A stretch of 42,337 nt of DNA from the NCBI GenBank assembly GCA_902802795.1, contig CADCNI010000022.1:1-42337 (forward strand). The letters are read 5' to 3'. Every line of letters starts with the position of its first letter. Within the stretch, counting starts at the first letter, position 1. Shown piece after piece: positions 16,530 through 25,101 of this stretch. This stretch comes from an uncultured Ruminococcus sp. Its GTDB lineage: Bacteria > Bacillota > Clostridia > Oscillospirales > Acutalibacteraceae. Made by a program: the position numbers and the translations under genes. A model generated the notes under the pieces. That model did no database searches. It was not told the DNA's origin and was given only the letters and a program-made list of their open reading frames with translations.

Positions 16530-16835
16530 CTATGAATATAAAAAAGACGCAGAAGAAAAATCCTCTGCATCTTTCTTTTTGGAGGTCATCAGCGTCATAT
16601 ATTCGGTATAGGGAGAATATTCCCATGTAATAACGCGTTTGAAATTGTCACTGACACGTACACTGGCTTTGCTGTTGTCGTCTGCTGCTCCCATGTGAAA
16701 CACGGCTTCATTCTTGTCGGTTTCCACGGTGAAGCCCAGACCCGTGCCTTCTCCCGTGTCCAGACAGGCGCCGTTGCTCTCATCGGTGAAAATATAATAT
16801 CCCGTGCGCTGGTCGCCGTCGTCCGCCGCCCACAC
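16530..16835 (-). pseudogene. Remnant of a gene, N-terminus missing
   Basis: The 101-residue frame contains a plausible beta-rich domain (GYYIFTDESNGACLDT, TGLGFTVETDKNEAVFHMGAADDN, RVITWEYSPYTEYMTL). The only possible start is GTG at 16835 with no ribosome binding site, and the homologous-looking sequence continues upstream (CCGVWAADD) until a TGA beside the lysC end. The last residues (KKKDAEDFSSASFLYS) are translated terminator stem, so the native stop is also doubtful. It most likely is a 3' fragment of a small lipocalin-like or secreted protein gene, cut when lysC was joined to it. Family not recognised. Confidence 0.45.
16541..16575 (-). terminator. Terminator after the lysC operon/remnant
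   Basis: Read leftward, GATGCAGA pairs with TCTGCGTC (one G-U) around an A/T-rich loop and is followed by TTTTTT. It lies about 310 bases past the lysC stop codon and overlaps the end of the remnant frame. It is the first convincing terminator after lysC. Confidence 0.65.
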
Positions 16836-16887
16836 GCCGCAGCAAGAGAAATCTCTGCAAACGACCGGGAAAAGTCACTCAAAATAA

Positions 16888-18093
16888 TCAACCGATGAAC
16901 TTGTCGTGAATCGCCGCGACCGCCGCGTCCGCGTCCTCTGCGTTGATGAGGACAGAAATCTTGATCTCGCTGGTGGCGATCATTCTGATGTTGATGTGCG
17001 CGCCATAGAGTGCCTCGAACATCTTCGCCGCTACGCCCGCATGGGTTTCCATGCCCGCGCCGACGATGGACACCTTGGCGACGTCCTTGTCAATGGCGAC
17101 GTCCTTGCCGCCGCAGGACTTGATGAAGTCTTTCATGAGAGCCACCGCCTCGTCGCCGCTGTCCTTGGCCACGGTGAAGCTGATGTCCTTGGTACCGTCT
17201 CTGCCGATAGACTGGAGAATGATATCGACATTGATGTTTTTGGCGGCCAGACGGCTGAATGCCTGGAACGCGATACCGGGTTCATCCGGAAGACCTACGA
17301 GCGAAATTCTTGCAACCTGTGTATCTTTAGCCACACCGCTGATCAACATTTTTTCCATATTAACATTCTCCTTCACAATTGTTCCGGGCTTTCTCACGAG
17401 CGAGGAAAGCACCTCAAGTTCCACGTTGTATTTCTTTGCCATCTCCACTGAACGGTTGTTGAGCACCTGTGCGCCCAGTGTGGCGAGTTCGAGCATTTCG
17501 TCATAGGTGATTTCTTCGAGCTTGACCGCGTTGGGAATCTTGCGGGGATCGGCGGTGTAAACGCCTTCCACGTCGGTGAAAATCTGGCACTTGTCCGCGT
17601 GCAGCGCCGACGCAATCGCCACAGCGCTGGTATCGCTGCCGCCTCTGCCAAGGGTGGTCATATCATCGTATTTGTTGAGTCCCTGGAAGCCTGCCACCAC
17701 CACGATCTTATTCTGATCGAGTTCGTTTTGCAGTCTTTCAGTCTCGATTCTTCTGATACGGGCGCTGCCGTACACCGAGCTTGTCACAAAGCCCGCCTGC
17801 CAGCCCAGCAGCGAAATGACCGGGAATCCTAATTTCTGAATCGCCATCGCCAGCAGCGAGATCGAAATCTGCTCGCCCGCCGTCATCAGCATGTCCATTT
17901 CGCGCTTGGAAGCGTTCGGATTGATTTCCTTCGCCTTTTCAATCAGATCGTCGGTCGTGTCACCCTGTGCGGATACGACCACCACCACATTGTTGCCTTG
18001 CTTGTAAGTGTCTGTAACGATCCGAGCCACGTTCATCACGCGTTCGGCGTCGGCGACCGATGTGCCGCCGAATTTCTGAACGATCAAACCCAT
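16888..18093 (-). CDS. lysC: Aspartate kinase
   Basis: Aspartate kinase phosphorylates L-aspartate, the entry step to lysine, threonine and methionine. The 401-residue protein has the kinase core with KFGGTSV (7-13), the VVVVSAQGDTTDDL strand, the TAGEQIS motif and GRGGSDTSAVA. Two ACT domains follow (about 252-325 and 330-398; VGLPDEPGIAFQAFSRLAAKNINVDII and VGAGMETHAGVAAKMFEALYGAHINIRMI), so it is expected to be feedback regulated. GGAGG lies ten bases upstream of the ATG. It is the last gene of the ACT-hom-thrB-lysC operon. Effector (Lys, Thr or both) cannot be told from sequence. Confidence 0.95.
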   Translation of the reverse strand: MGLIVQKFGGTSVADAERVMNVARIVTDTYKQGNNVVVVVSAQGDTTDDLIEKAKEINPNASKREMDMLMTAGEQISISLLAMAIQKLGFPVISLLGWQAGFVTSSVYGSARIRRIETERLQNELDQNKIVVVAGFQGLNKYDDMTTLGRGGSDTSAVAIASALHADKCQIFTDVEGVYTADPRKIPNAVKLEEITYDEMLELATLGAQVLNNRSVEMAKKYNVELEVLSSLVRKPGTIVKENVNMEKMLISGVAKDTQVARISLVGLPDEPGIAFQAFSRLAAKNINVDIILQSIGRDGTKDISFTVAKDSGDEAVALMKDFIKSCGGKDVAIDKDVAKVSIVGAGMETHAGVAAKMFEALYGAHINIRMIATSEIKISVLINAEDADAAVAAIHDKFIG

Positions 18094-18185
18094 CTGTTCT
18101 TTACCTCCGAAAATAAGAATTATAGGATAAAAATTGAATATATGCCATTACATACTATGCCGCAATCCTTGCAGGGGGAACCCCC

Positions 18186-19082
18186 TCATTGCCTGACACG
18201 GTGCGCCCCGCGCGAATCCACGTCCAGAATGACCATACGCCAGTTATCCAGGCCGCGCACATTAAGCTGTGCGGTGATCTCGCTTTCAAATTCCTCCTCG
18301 TGACGGCGGCTGATAATCGACATCACAGTGGGACCCGCGCCGCTGATATAGGTGGCATAGGAACCGTATTCATAGGAGAGGGCAAAGATATCCTTCGCGC
18401 CGGGAATGAGTCCCAGACGATAAGGCTGGTGCAGCTTGTCCTGCACTGCTACGCGCAGATTTTCAACATTGCCCGTCGCAAGCGAACCTGCCATGAGCGC
18501 CGACCGCGAGAGATTGTAGACCGCATCCTCGCGCGGCACCGAAACGGGAAGAATGCTTCGTGCCAGCGAGGTTTTCAACTCAAAGTCGGGAATAAAGGCG
18601 GCAAAGCGGAATTTGTCCGCCACATGGAGCGTCACGGCGTAAACCCTGCCGTTCTCCACTGCCGCTGAAGTCAGACCGCCTAACAGCGCAGGCGTCACGT
18701 TGTCGGGATGTCCCTCGATGGCACAGGCGATATTGACCAGTTCTTCCCGGCTCAGCGGTTTGCCTAACAAATAATTGGCCCCTATCAGTCCCGCCGCCAC
18801 ACAGGCCGAACTGGAACCCAGTCCGCGCGCCATGGGAATGACGTTGCTCTGCGCAATGCGGAAGCCCTTCGGCTCCGGCTTGCCGCATTCGCGGTAAAGC
18901 CGCAGCGCCGACTGCGCGATCAGATTGTCCTCCCCCGTAGGAACCTCCACGTCGTCAAGAGAGGTGATTTCCCATTTGTCGCTCTCGGCGAACTCCACCT
19001 CGTTGTACATCGTCAGCGCAATGCCCAACGCGTCAAATCCCGAACCGATGTTGGCACTGGTAGCGGGTATCCTGATCTTCAA
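18186..19082 (-). CDS. thrB: Homoserine kinase
   Basis: A GHMP-family kinase of 298 residues that phosphorylates homoserine for threonine synthesis. It begins MKIRIPATSANIGSGFDALG, the family's first motif, has the ATP-binding motif PMARGLGSSSA (GLGSSSA at 87-93), and the C-terminal YISGAGPTVMSI motif. The start is TTG, with AAGGTG seven bases upstream. It lies 39 bases after hom and about 90 before lysC on the same strand. No threonine synthase gene (thrC) is in this window, so the last step is encoded elsewhere. Confidence 0.95.
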   Translation of the reverse strand: MKIRIPATSANIGSGFDALGIALTMYNEVEFAESDKWEITSLDDVEVPTGEDNLIAQSALRLYRECGKPEPKGFRIAQSNVIPMARGLGSSSACVAAGLIGANYLLGKPLSREELVNIACAIEGHPDNVTPALLGGLTSAAVENGRVYAVTLHVADKFRFAAFIPDFELKTSLARSILPVSVPREDAVYNLSRSALMAGSLATGNVENLRVAVQDKLHQPYRLGLIPGAKDIFALSYEYGSYATYISGAGPTVMSIISRRHEEEFESEITAQLNVRGLDNWRMVILDVDSRGAHRVRQ

Positions 19083-19121
19083 ACGAAATCACCTTTCTAT
19101 ATGTGAAGAAAATAAGAAAAA

Positions 19122-20360
19122 TTACATAGACAGCGTTCTCATGGCGCTGATGACATTCACGCCGCGCGCGATAAACTTTTTGGCGATCAGTTCCTGCTCG
19201 GCATAGCTGCCGATGTCAGTGATAATCGCGATTTCGTCCGGATTCACGCCGTCAGTGTAAATACATTCTCTGCAAAGCTCGTTGGCGATGGTCATGATCT
19301 CGTCGGTACTCTTGCCGCAAAGACGCATGTACATCGAGCAGACTTCCTCATGGTAATCCGCGACAAGGCCGTCCTGCGCCGCATCCCAATACAGATACTT
19401 GCGCGCCACGCGGTGCTTGACGCAGTCGATCACGTCCGCCACCACGGCGCTGGCGGTGGGCAGCTTGCCCGCGCCCTTGCCGTAGAACATGACCTCGTCG
19501 GTCGCGTCACCTACCACGCAGATGGCGTTGAACACATCGCTGACACCGGCAAGCGGGGAGGTTTTGGACACCATTCTCGGCGCGACGTTGATCTGGATTT
19601 TGCCGTCGTCCTGTACCTTGAAAAGGCCGATCAGCTTGATGGCAGCGTTAAACTTCTCAGCATAGGCAACGTCCTCCAGAGAAATGTTGCGGATGCCCTC
19701 CACATACACATCCTTGGGATAGATGTGCTTGCCGCACACGAGCGAGGCAAGAATGCAGATCTTGCGGCACGCGTCGTGACCGTCCACGTCGGCAGTCGGA
19801 TTCTTCTCGGCATAGCCCAGGTTCTGCGCGAGCTTGAGCGCGTCGTCAAAGGGCATGCTTTCGGTGATCATCTTGGTAAGAATGAAGTTGGTGGTGCCGT
19901 TGAGAATGCCCGCAATCGCGGAAATTTCGTTGGCGGCCATGCACTGGCAGATGGGTCGGATGATCGGGATACCGCCGCCCACGCTGGCTTCAAAGAGGAA
20001 ATTCAGGTTGTTTGCCTGCGCGACCTTGAGCAGTTCGTGACCCTTTTCGGCCACCAGTTCCTTGTTGGAGGTCACCACGCTCTTGCCTGCTTTGAGACTG
20101 CCCATGCAGAAATCAAATGCGGGATTCACACCGCCCATGCACTCCACCACGATCTCCACTTCGGGATCATTGAGAATGACGTTGATATCCTTGACAAACC
20201 GGTCCGCATAGGGCAGTTCGGGAAAATCGCGCAGATCGAGGATGTATTTGACCTCGATGCCTTCCTTGGCGCGGCGTTCGATGCCCTCGTGATTCTTCAT
20301 CAGAACCTCGACAACACCCGAACCGACAACGCCGTGACCCATTACTGCAATCTTTACCAT
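19122..20360 (-). CDS. hom: Homoserine dehydrogenase
   Basis: Converts aspartate semialdehyde to homoserine with NAD(P)H. The 412-residue protein has the nucleotide-binding motif AVMGHGVVGSGVVEVL at its start, GGVNPAFDFCMGSLKAGKSVVTSNKELVAEKG, the substrate motif GILNGTTNFILTKM, and the catalytic region YAEKNPTADVDGHDACRKICIL with the expected Asp and Lys residues. The last 80 or so residues form a partial ACT-like domain. ATG at 20360 gives MVKIAVMGHG; a TTG two codons upstream (20366) has the better-spaced AAGG and cannot be excluded. Second gene of the threonine operon. Confidence 0.95.
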   Translation of the reverse strand: MVKIAVMGHGVVGSGVVEVLMKNHEGIERRAKEGIEVKYILDLRDFPELPYADRFVKDINVILNDPEVEIVVECMGGVNPAFDFCMGSLKAGKSVVTSNKELVAEKGHELLKVAQANNLNFLFEASVGGGIPIIRPICQCMAANEISAIAGILNGTTNFILTKMITESMPFDDALKLAQNLGYAEKNPTADVDGHDACRKICILASLVCGKHIYPKDVYVEGIRNISLEDVAYAEKFNAAIKLIGLFKVQDDGKIQINVAPRMVSKTSPLAGVSDVFNAICVVGDATDEVMFYGKGAGKLPTASAVVADVIDCVKHRVARKYLYWDAAQDGLVADYHEEVCSMYMRLCGKSTDEIMTIANELCRECIYTDGVNPDEIAIITDIGSYAEQELIAKKFIARGVNVISAMRTLSM

Positions 20361-20437
20361 AAACAATCACTGCCTTCTGAAATAATGTTAGATGTATGTT
20401 AATACCCCGCAAATGCACAGAACGCGCATTTGCGGCG

Positions 20438-20878
20438 TCAATTGTTGACGCCGATCGCGGACACCGAAACCACGCCGTCCAGATGTTTGAGCCGTTCGAG
20501 CAGCTCGGCGGTGCTGATGTCCATCTTGTCTGTCCGCGCCGAAACGCTGACATAGGCCGCCCCGTTGGCGGGAATATTCTGGTTGACCGTAAGGATATTC
20601 GCCCCCGCGTCAAAAAACACGGCCAGCAGCGAGGACAGCACGCCCGGCTTATCCTCCAGCACCGACTGAATGGTCAGCACTCTCGATTCGCCCACATCCT
20701 CATAGGGCATGATCATATCCTTATATTTGTAATACGCGCTGCGGGAAATCCCTACCCGCCGCGCCGCTTCCGAAGCGGAATGAACCGCGCCGGTGCTCAG
20801 CAGCCGCTTGGCCTCCGCCACCTTTACAAATACCGCCGGCAACGCGTCCGCCCGGATAATATAATACTCGTCAGACAT
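20438..20878 (-). CDS. ACT-domain regulatory protein, PheB-like
   Basis: A 146-residue protein with a helix-turn-helix-like N-terminal half (AKRLLSTGAVHSASEAARRVGISRSAYYKYKDMIMPY) and a C-terminal ACT domain (VLTIQSVLEDKPGVLSSLLAVFFDAGANILTVNQNIPANGAAYVSV). This is the UPF0735/PheB layout. ACT domains bind amino acids; together with its place as the first gene before hom, thrB and lysC, this suggests it senses an aspartate-family amino acid. Regulation of the operon by it is inference. The ATG at 20878 follows AGGTGGTGG by eight bases. Older names call PheB a chorismate mutase, which the sequence does not support. Confidence 0.88.
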   Translation of the reverse strand: MSDEYYIIRADALPAVFVKVAEAKRLLSTGAVHSASEAARRVGISRSAYYKYKDMIMPYEDVGESRVLTIQSVLEDKPGVLSSLLAVFFDAGANILTVNQNIPANGAAYVSVSARTDKMDISTAELLERLKHLDGVVSVSAIGVNN

Positions 20879-20922
20879 TGGTTTATCCACCACCTGTGTA
20901 CGATTGTATCGTGACAATGAAC

Positions 20923-20951
20923 ACTATACCATTTTTCGCCGGAAATTGCAA
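20923..20951 (-). promoter_or_regulatory. SigA-type promoter of the threonine operon
   Basis: On the minus strand TTGCAA (20946-20951) and TATAGT (20923-20928) are 17 bases apart, about 45 bases upstream of the ACT-protein ATG and directly after the stop codon of the MATE gene at 20955. Confidence 0.72.
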
Positions 20952-20954
20952 GCC

Positions 20955-22415
20955 TTATTCGGCATTTTTTTGCAAATTTTCATTTTCTCCGTTTGCGCCA
21001 AAAGTTTTATCCGATTTTGTCATATTGTTGACCCAAATGCCTTTTCTCACCAGCACAAAACCGACTGCCGCCTTGACAATCTCGGTGCCCTGACAGAAAA
21101 AGTAAACCGGAAGGATAGGCAGCGAAGTCCAGCGCGTAATCATATACGCCAGCGGCACCGCCACCGTCCACATAAACAACCCGTCAAACACAAAGGTCAC
21201 CAGCGTGTTGCCCCCCGAACGCAGCGTAAAATAAGAAGCGTTGGTAAAGGCCTGTATGGGCAGCATCAGCGCCGCCGCCACAATCAGGCTCGCCGCCAGT
21301 GAGCGCACCTGTCCGCTCGTATGGTAAAGCAGCGGAAAAAAGGGGGCGCAGAGCGCCATGACCACGCCCAGCACCGCGCTTCCCAGCACGGAATAGGTGC
21401 AAAGCACCCTGTCGGCGTCTTTTGCCTCCTCCTTTTTATCCGCACCGAGCAATTGTCCCACCATAATGGCAATGGCGTCACCCGCCGCGATAAAGAACAC
21501 AATAAAGACGTCGCTCAGCGTAGCACAGATGCTGATGCCTGCCACCGCATCCAGTCCGCGTGTCGAATAGCACTGGTGCATCATGGTCACGCCGCCCGAC
21601 CACATCCCCTCGTTAATCAGCAGCGGAACACATTTGACGAGAATCTGAACAAACAGCCGCGGCGGTATGCGCGGAGAACGCAGCAATCCCTTGACAAACG
21701 GGAATTGTCCCCCATGCGTGTGCAGCCACACGATGGCCACGCAGCCCTCGACACACCGCGCGCAGATGGTGGCAAGCGCGGCGCCCTTTACGCCCATCGC
21801 GGGCAGTCCCAGCTTGCCGAAAATCAGCAGGTAATTCAGACCGACATTGACCGCCACTGCTGCCAACCCCGCTTTCATGGGCACAACGGTCTGTCCCACC
21901 TCGCGCATGGTGCTGACATAAATCTGAGAAATGCCAAACGGAACCAGTCCCCACATCGCCACGCGCAGATAATCCATCGCGTACCGCAGCGCCGCTTCGG
22001 TTTCCTGCGGGTCACTGCTGTGCAGAAACAGACCGATCAGATTCGCGCCGTAAAAAGACAAAAACAACATTGTTCCCGCTACCACAAAGGCGCACGCTAT
22101 TCCTTTAAAACGAAAGGTAAAACGAATACCGTCGTTGTCCCCGCTGCCAAAAAACTGCGCGGTATAAATACCCGCTCCCGCCATCGCGCCAAACAGACAA
22201 AGATAAGGCACCATCATGATCTGATTGACAATGGAAACGCCGTTCATTGGCATCGTGCCGAGCTGTCCGACCATCACATTGTCCAGCAGACCCACCAGAT
22301 TGGTGATACCGTTTTGAATGGCGATGGGGAGCGCAATCATCAGAAATCGCGAAAAAAACGCGCGATCACCCAGATAGCGCTTTACCAACACAGAATCCCT
22401 TCTACGTATATGCAA
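20955..22415 (-). CDS. MATE family efflux transporter
   Basis: A 486-residue inner-membrane antiporter with about twelve hydrophobic helices in two homologous halves (AFFSRFLMIALPIAIQNGITNLVGLLDNVMVGQLG starts the first; the second starts near NEGMWSGGVTMMHQCYSTRGLDAVAGISI). The VGLLDNVMVGQLG motif is typical of the MATE superfamily, which exports cationic drugs or metabolites using Na+ or H+. Substrate is unknown. The start is TTG at 22415, with AAGGAGG eight bases upstream. It stands next to the threonine operon but has no obvious functional tie. The 353-bp repeat lies just upstream. Confidence 0.92.
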   Translation of the reverse strand: MHIRRRDSVLVKRYLGDRAFFSRFLMIALPIAIQNGITNLVGLLDNVMVGQLGTMPMNGVSIVNQIMMVPYLCLFGAMAGAGIYTAQFFGSGDNDGIRFTFRFKGIACAFVVAGTMLFLSFYGANLIGLFLHSSDPQETEAALRYAMDYLRVAMWGLVPFGISQIYVSTMREVGQTVVPMKAGLAAVAVNVGLNYLLIFGKLGLPAMGVKGAALATICARCVEGCVAIVWLHTHGGQFPFVKGLLRSPRIPPRLFVQILVKCVPLLINEGMWSGGVTMMHQCYSTRGLDAVAGISICATLSDVFIVFFIAAGDAIAIMVGQLLGADKKEEAKDADRVLCTYSVLGSAVLGVVMALCAPFFPLLYHTSGQVRSLAASLIVAAALMLPIQAFTNASYFTLRSGGNTLVTFVFDGLFMWTVAVPLAYMITRWTSLPILPVYFFCQGTEIVKAAVGFVLVRKGIWVNNMTKSDKTFGANGENENLQKNAE

Positions 22416-22482
22416 GTGAGTTTCCTCCTTGTTAAATGAGAATTTAGCGCAGTAGGAATAAACAAAAAAGAAAAAAAGAAAT

Positions 22483-22835
22483 AGCGAAGCGTAACTAGCG
22501 AGCGAATGCGAGCGCGGGGTCCAGGGGACTGGTTCCCTGGCAGGTCAAGGGCAGCGCCCTTGTGGGGGGTGGGGCAAAGCCCCACAAGCGCCGCAAACGG
22601 CGCGAGCGAGATGAGCCAAGACTCAAGACGGGGATGGGCGAATTCGGACGGGGAACTCTTTTGTATTCGCCCAACCCCATCGCAAATCCAAGCGCGTCTT
22701 GCCCGCTCAGCTACGCTTCGCTTATGGGGCGCTGCCCCATCCCCCGCTGGTGGCTCTGCCCCCAGGCCCCTGCCAGGAGGAACTAGTTCCCCCTGGACTC
22801 CCACGCTCGCATTCGCTCGCTAGTTACGCTTCGCT
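22483..22835. repeat. 353-bp hairpin-rich element with 32-bp inverted ends
   Basis: Perfect 32-bp inverted ends (22483-22514 and 22804-22835, starting AGCGAAGCGTAACTAGCGAG) enclose a chain of GC-rich stem-loops, including CTTGTGGGG/CCCCACAAG near 22560-22588, GGGGATGGGCGAAT/ATTCGCCCAACCCC (22630-22678) and GGGGCGCTGCCCC near 22727. Inner parts of the arms remain partly complementary (GTCCAGGGG, CTGGCAGG). Flanks are A/T homopolymers. No gene is credible inside. It looks like a dispersed intergenic structured repeat, but only one copy is in this window. Confidence 0.8.
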
Positions 22836-22898
22836 TTTTTTCTTTTTTCTTTTTTATTCCTCTAAATTCTCATTACTTTTACAATCGCCCAAAATAAG

Positions 22899-22936
22899 AA
22901 AACACCTGCCGCTCTTTAAAAAAGGGCAGGTGTTCT
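22899..22936 (-). terminator. Terminator of the TM2-domain gene
   Basis: Read leftward, AACACCTGCC pairs with GGCAGGTGTT around an A/T-rich loop and leads into TTCTTATTTT. It lies about 60 bases past the stop codon at 22996. Confidence 0.72.
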
Positions 22937-22995
22937 CATTGTCATTCATGCAAGCATTCTCCGTCCTCTGTCGGGACGGTCATCCGACCATTCCG

Positions 22996-23571
22996 TTACT
23001 CACCAAGCGGAATGCCGTTGGCATCCACATTGATGGAACCTACGAGAAGGAGAATACCCTCGATCAGACCCCAGATCGCGCTGAGCGGACTGAGTGCAAA
23101 ACAGGACAGCAGCGTGATGAGCAGCTGCGCGATTGCCTTGCCTGTGTAACCCAGATAAAAGTTATGTACGCCCAGACAGCCGAGGAAAATGCCAAGAAGA
23201 CCCGCCACCAGCTTGGATTTGGGCTGATTGACGCCGTACTGCTGGTAGCCGTTTCCCTGCGGATAGCCCTGTTGCGGATAACCTGGCTGCTGCTGATAGC
23301 CGGGTTGCTGCTGATAGCCGGGTTGCTGCTGATAGTTGGGCTGCGCCTGGTAGGCCTGCTGCTGATAATTCTGCTGGTAGTTGGGCATCTGTGTCTGATC
23401 GGCCGTAGGCTGTGCCGACGCTTCCTGCGCGGCGGCCTGTGTGTCGGTCTGTCCGGCAGCCTGCCCGACAAACGGAACGTCGGCAGATTTAACCACTGCC
23501 GTGCCGCAGGCGGGACATACGCCGAGCGCATCGTCAAAGACATTGCCGCAACTGGTGCATTTGAATTCCAT
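22996..23571 (-). CDS. Zinc-ribbon, YQQQ-repeat, TM2-domain membrane protein
   Basis: The 191-residue protein has three parts: an N-terminal zinc ribbon (Cys5, Cys8, Cys19, Cys22 in CTSCG and CPACG), a disordered Gln/Tyr/Pro-rich middle with imperfect repeats of PGYQQQ (about residues 65-110), and a TM2 domain with two helices (KLVAGLLGIFLGCLGVHNFYLGYTGKAIAQLLITLLSC), which carries the usual GxxGxHxFYLG motif. TM2 proteins are common in Firmicutes; their function is unclear. AGAGG lies eight bases before the ATG. It stands downstream of rplA with its own terminator. Confidence 0.88.
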   Translation of the reverse strand: MEFKCTSCGNVFDDALGVCPACGTAVVKSADVPFVGQAAGQTDTQAAAQEASAQPTADQTQMPNYQQNYQQQAYQAQPNYQQQPGYQQQPGYQQQPGYPQQGYPQGNGYQQYGVNQPKSKLVAGLLGIFLGCLGVHNFYLGYTGKAIAQLLITLLSCFALSPLSAIWGLIEGILLLVGSINVDANGIPLGE

Positions 23572-23608
23572 TGAAAAAACCTCTTTTCCACATAATAAAT
23601 CAAAAAAT

Positions 23609-23652
23609 CAAAAAAATGCCGCACTCAACAAAACCTGCTGATATGCGGCATT
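23609..23652 (-). terminator. Terminator of the ribosomal protein operon
   Basis: Read leftward, AATGCCGCA pairs with TGCGGCATT and is followed by TTTTTTGATTTTTT. It lies about 75 bases past the rplA stop codon and ends the rpmG-rplA transcript. Confidence 0.85.
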
Positions 23653-23725
23653 CATTTGCTTCATCTGATACAGCCGCTTGTCAAAAAATCGCTGACCGTA
23701 ATCTTAGTGAATCCGCAAGGTATCA

Positions 23726-24421
23726 TTACATGGTAACCTTGCTGGGATTGATTTTCACGCCCACACCCATGGTCGAAGAAACGACGCAGGAGCGGATATA
23801 CTGACCCTTTGCGGCGGCAGGCTTTGCCTTGTTGATGGCGCCGAGGAGAGCGTCAAAGTTCTCCATGAGCTTGTCGGTACCAAAGGAAACCTTGCCGATA
23901 GGGCAGTGGATGATGTTGGTCTTGTCCAGACGGTACTCAATCTTACCGGCCTTGGCTTCCTTGATAGCCTTGGCGATGTCGGGGGTAACGGTACCGGCCT
24001 TGGGGTTCGGCATCAAGCCGCGGGGACCGAGGATCTTACCGAGACGGCCGACCATACCCATCATATCGGGCGTGGTGATGAGTACATCGAAATCCATCCA
24101 GCCCTCGGACTGAATCTTCTGGATATATTCGTCGTTGCCGACATAATCAGCGCCGGCTTCCTCAGCGGCCTTGAGCGCGTCTCCCTTGCAGATGGCAAGG
24201 ATTCTGACGGTCTTGCCGGTGCCGTTGGGAAGAACGATCGCGCCGCGGACCTGCTGGTCGGCGTGACGGCCGTCAACACCCAGCTTGACATGAACCTCAA
24301 CGGTCTCGTCAAACTTAGCGGCAGCGGTCTTGATCACGAGATCAAGAGCCTCATTGGAATCGTACAACTTCATACGGTCAACGGCCTTTGCGGCGTCAAC
24401 ATATTTCTTTCCGTGTTTCAT
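23726..24421 (-). CDS. rplA: 50S ribosomal protein L1
   Basis: L1 binds 23S rRNA at the stalk that guides deacylated tRNA out of the E site. The 231-residue length is normal. It starts [29 protein letters not shown] and has the family motif [38 protein letters not shown] lies upstream of the ATG. It is the last gene of the operon. In other bacteria L1 represses the L11-L1 mRNA by binding its leader; a structured leader is present upstream of rplK. Confidence 0.97.
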   Translation of the reverse strand: MKHGKKYVDAAKAVDRMKLYDSNEALDLVIKTAAAKFDETVEVHVKLGVDGRHADQQVRGAIVLPNGTGKTVRILAICKGDALKAAEEAGADYVGNDEYIQKIQSEGWMDFDVLITTPDMMGMVGRLGKILGPRGLMPNPKAGTVTPDIAKAIKEAKAGKIEYRLDKTNIIHCPIGKVSFGTDKLMENFDALLGAINKAKPAAAKGQYIRSCVVSSTMGVGVKINPSKVTM

Positions 24422-24500
24422 GTTTGTCTATATCCTCCTGTAAAGTGGTAATATCGGAGATTTTCCTCCCACTGACAGACCGAATCCTATTACGATCCGA

Positions 24501-24926
24501 TCAGTCCTCTACGGTAATGCCCATGCTGCGGGCGGTACCGGCGATCATGCTCATCGCTGTTTCGATGGAGCCTGCGTTGAGGTCGGGCATCTTGGTTTCA
24601 GCGATCTTTCTGACCTGTTCCTTGGTGATCTTGGCCACCTTGGTCTTGTTGGGTGTACCCGAACCGCTCTCAATGCCGCAGGCCTTCTTGATGAGAACTG
24701 CCGCAGGCGGAGTCTTGGTGACAAAGGTGAAGGAACGGTCGGCGTAAACCGTGATCACAACCGGGATAATGAGACCCACGTCATTCTTGGTACGCTCGTT
24801 GAAGTCCTTGGTGAACTGCATGATGTTCACGCCGTGCTGACCGAGAGCCGGACCGACAGGAGGAGCGGGTGTTGCTTTGCCTGCCGGAATCTGAAGTTTA
24901 ATGTAACCTGTTACTTTCTGAGCCAT
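24501..24926 (-). CDS. rplK: 50S ribosomal protein L11
   Basis: L11 forms the GTPase-associated centre with 23S rRNA and is the target site of thiostrepton. The 141-residue protein has the standard start [38 protein letters not shown] and the C-terminal RNA-binding domain ending [19 protein letters not shown] precedes the ATG. It is followed after 79 bases by rplA. Confidence 0.97.
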   Translation of the reverse strand: MAQKVTGYIKLQIPAGKATPAPPVGPALGQHGVNIMQFTKDFNERTKNDVGLIIPVVITVYADRSFTFVTKTPPAAVLIKKACGIESGSGTPNKTKVAKITKEQVRKIAETKMPDLNAGSIETAMSMIAGTARSMGITVED

Positions 24927-25101
24927 GAAAAAGCACCTCCAAATGTGTGGTAATACCGAAACAACATGTTATAATTAAATTTTGCTGCCTCTCCCACGGA
25001 AGACCGCCTTCGCAAGACGAAAACGGCACTTCTCCGGCAAGGTTGGATGCGGCCTTGCCATCCGCTGTAATGATGTTTGCGTCATAACCTGCCGAGAGTG
25101 T
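24927..25101 (-). promoter_or_regulatory. Structured leader between nusG and rplK
   Basis: This 175-base gap on the minus strand holds two hairpins (GGCAAGG/CCTTGCC near 25030-25055; GCCGTTTTCG with CGAAGGCGGT near 25000-25030), then GTGGGAG and, further on, TTACCACAC just before the rplK ribosome binding site. GTGG and CCAC could pair. The layout is what one expects of an L11-L1 operon leader bound by L1, but that is inferred from other bacteria. A TATAAC within it might be a weak internal -10. Confidence 0.4.

Noticed and set aside
19350-20402. 350-codon plus-strand frame
   Set aside because: Antisense to hom, whose motifs are unmistakable.
21321-22439. 372-codon plus-strand frame
   Set aside because: Antisense to the MATE gene, rich in His/Gln/Arg with no hydrophobic or domain pattern.
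22506-22823. Frames inside the hairpin-rich element
   Set aside because: Both strands give similar Pro/Arg/Ala-rich frames because of the inverted repeats; no ribosome binding site.
23270-23400. Repeats within the TM2 gene as a separate repeat element
   Set aside because: They are in-frame PGYQQQ codon repeats of a low-complexity linker.
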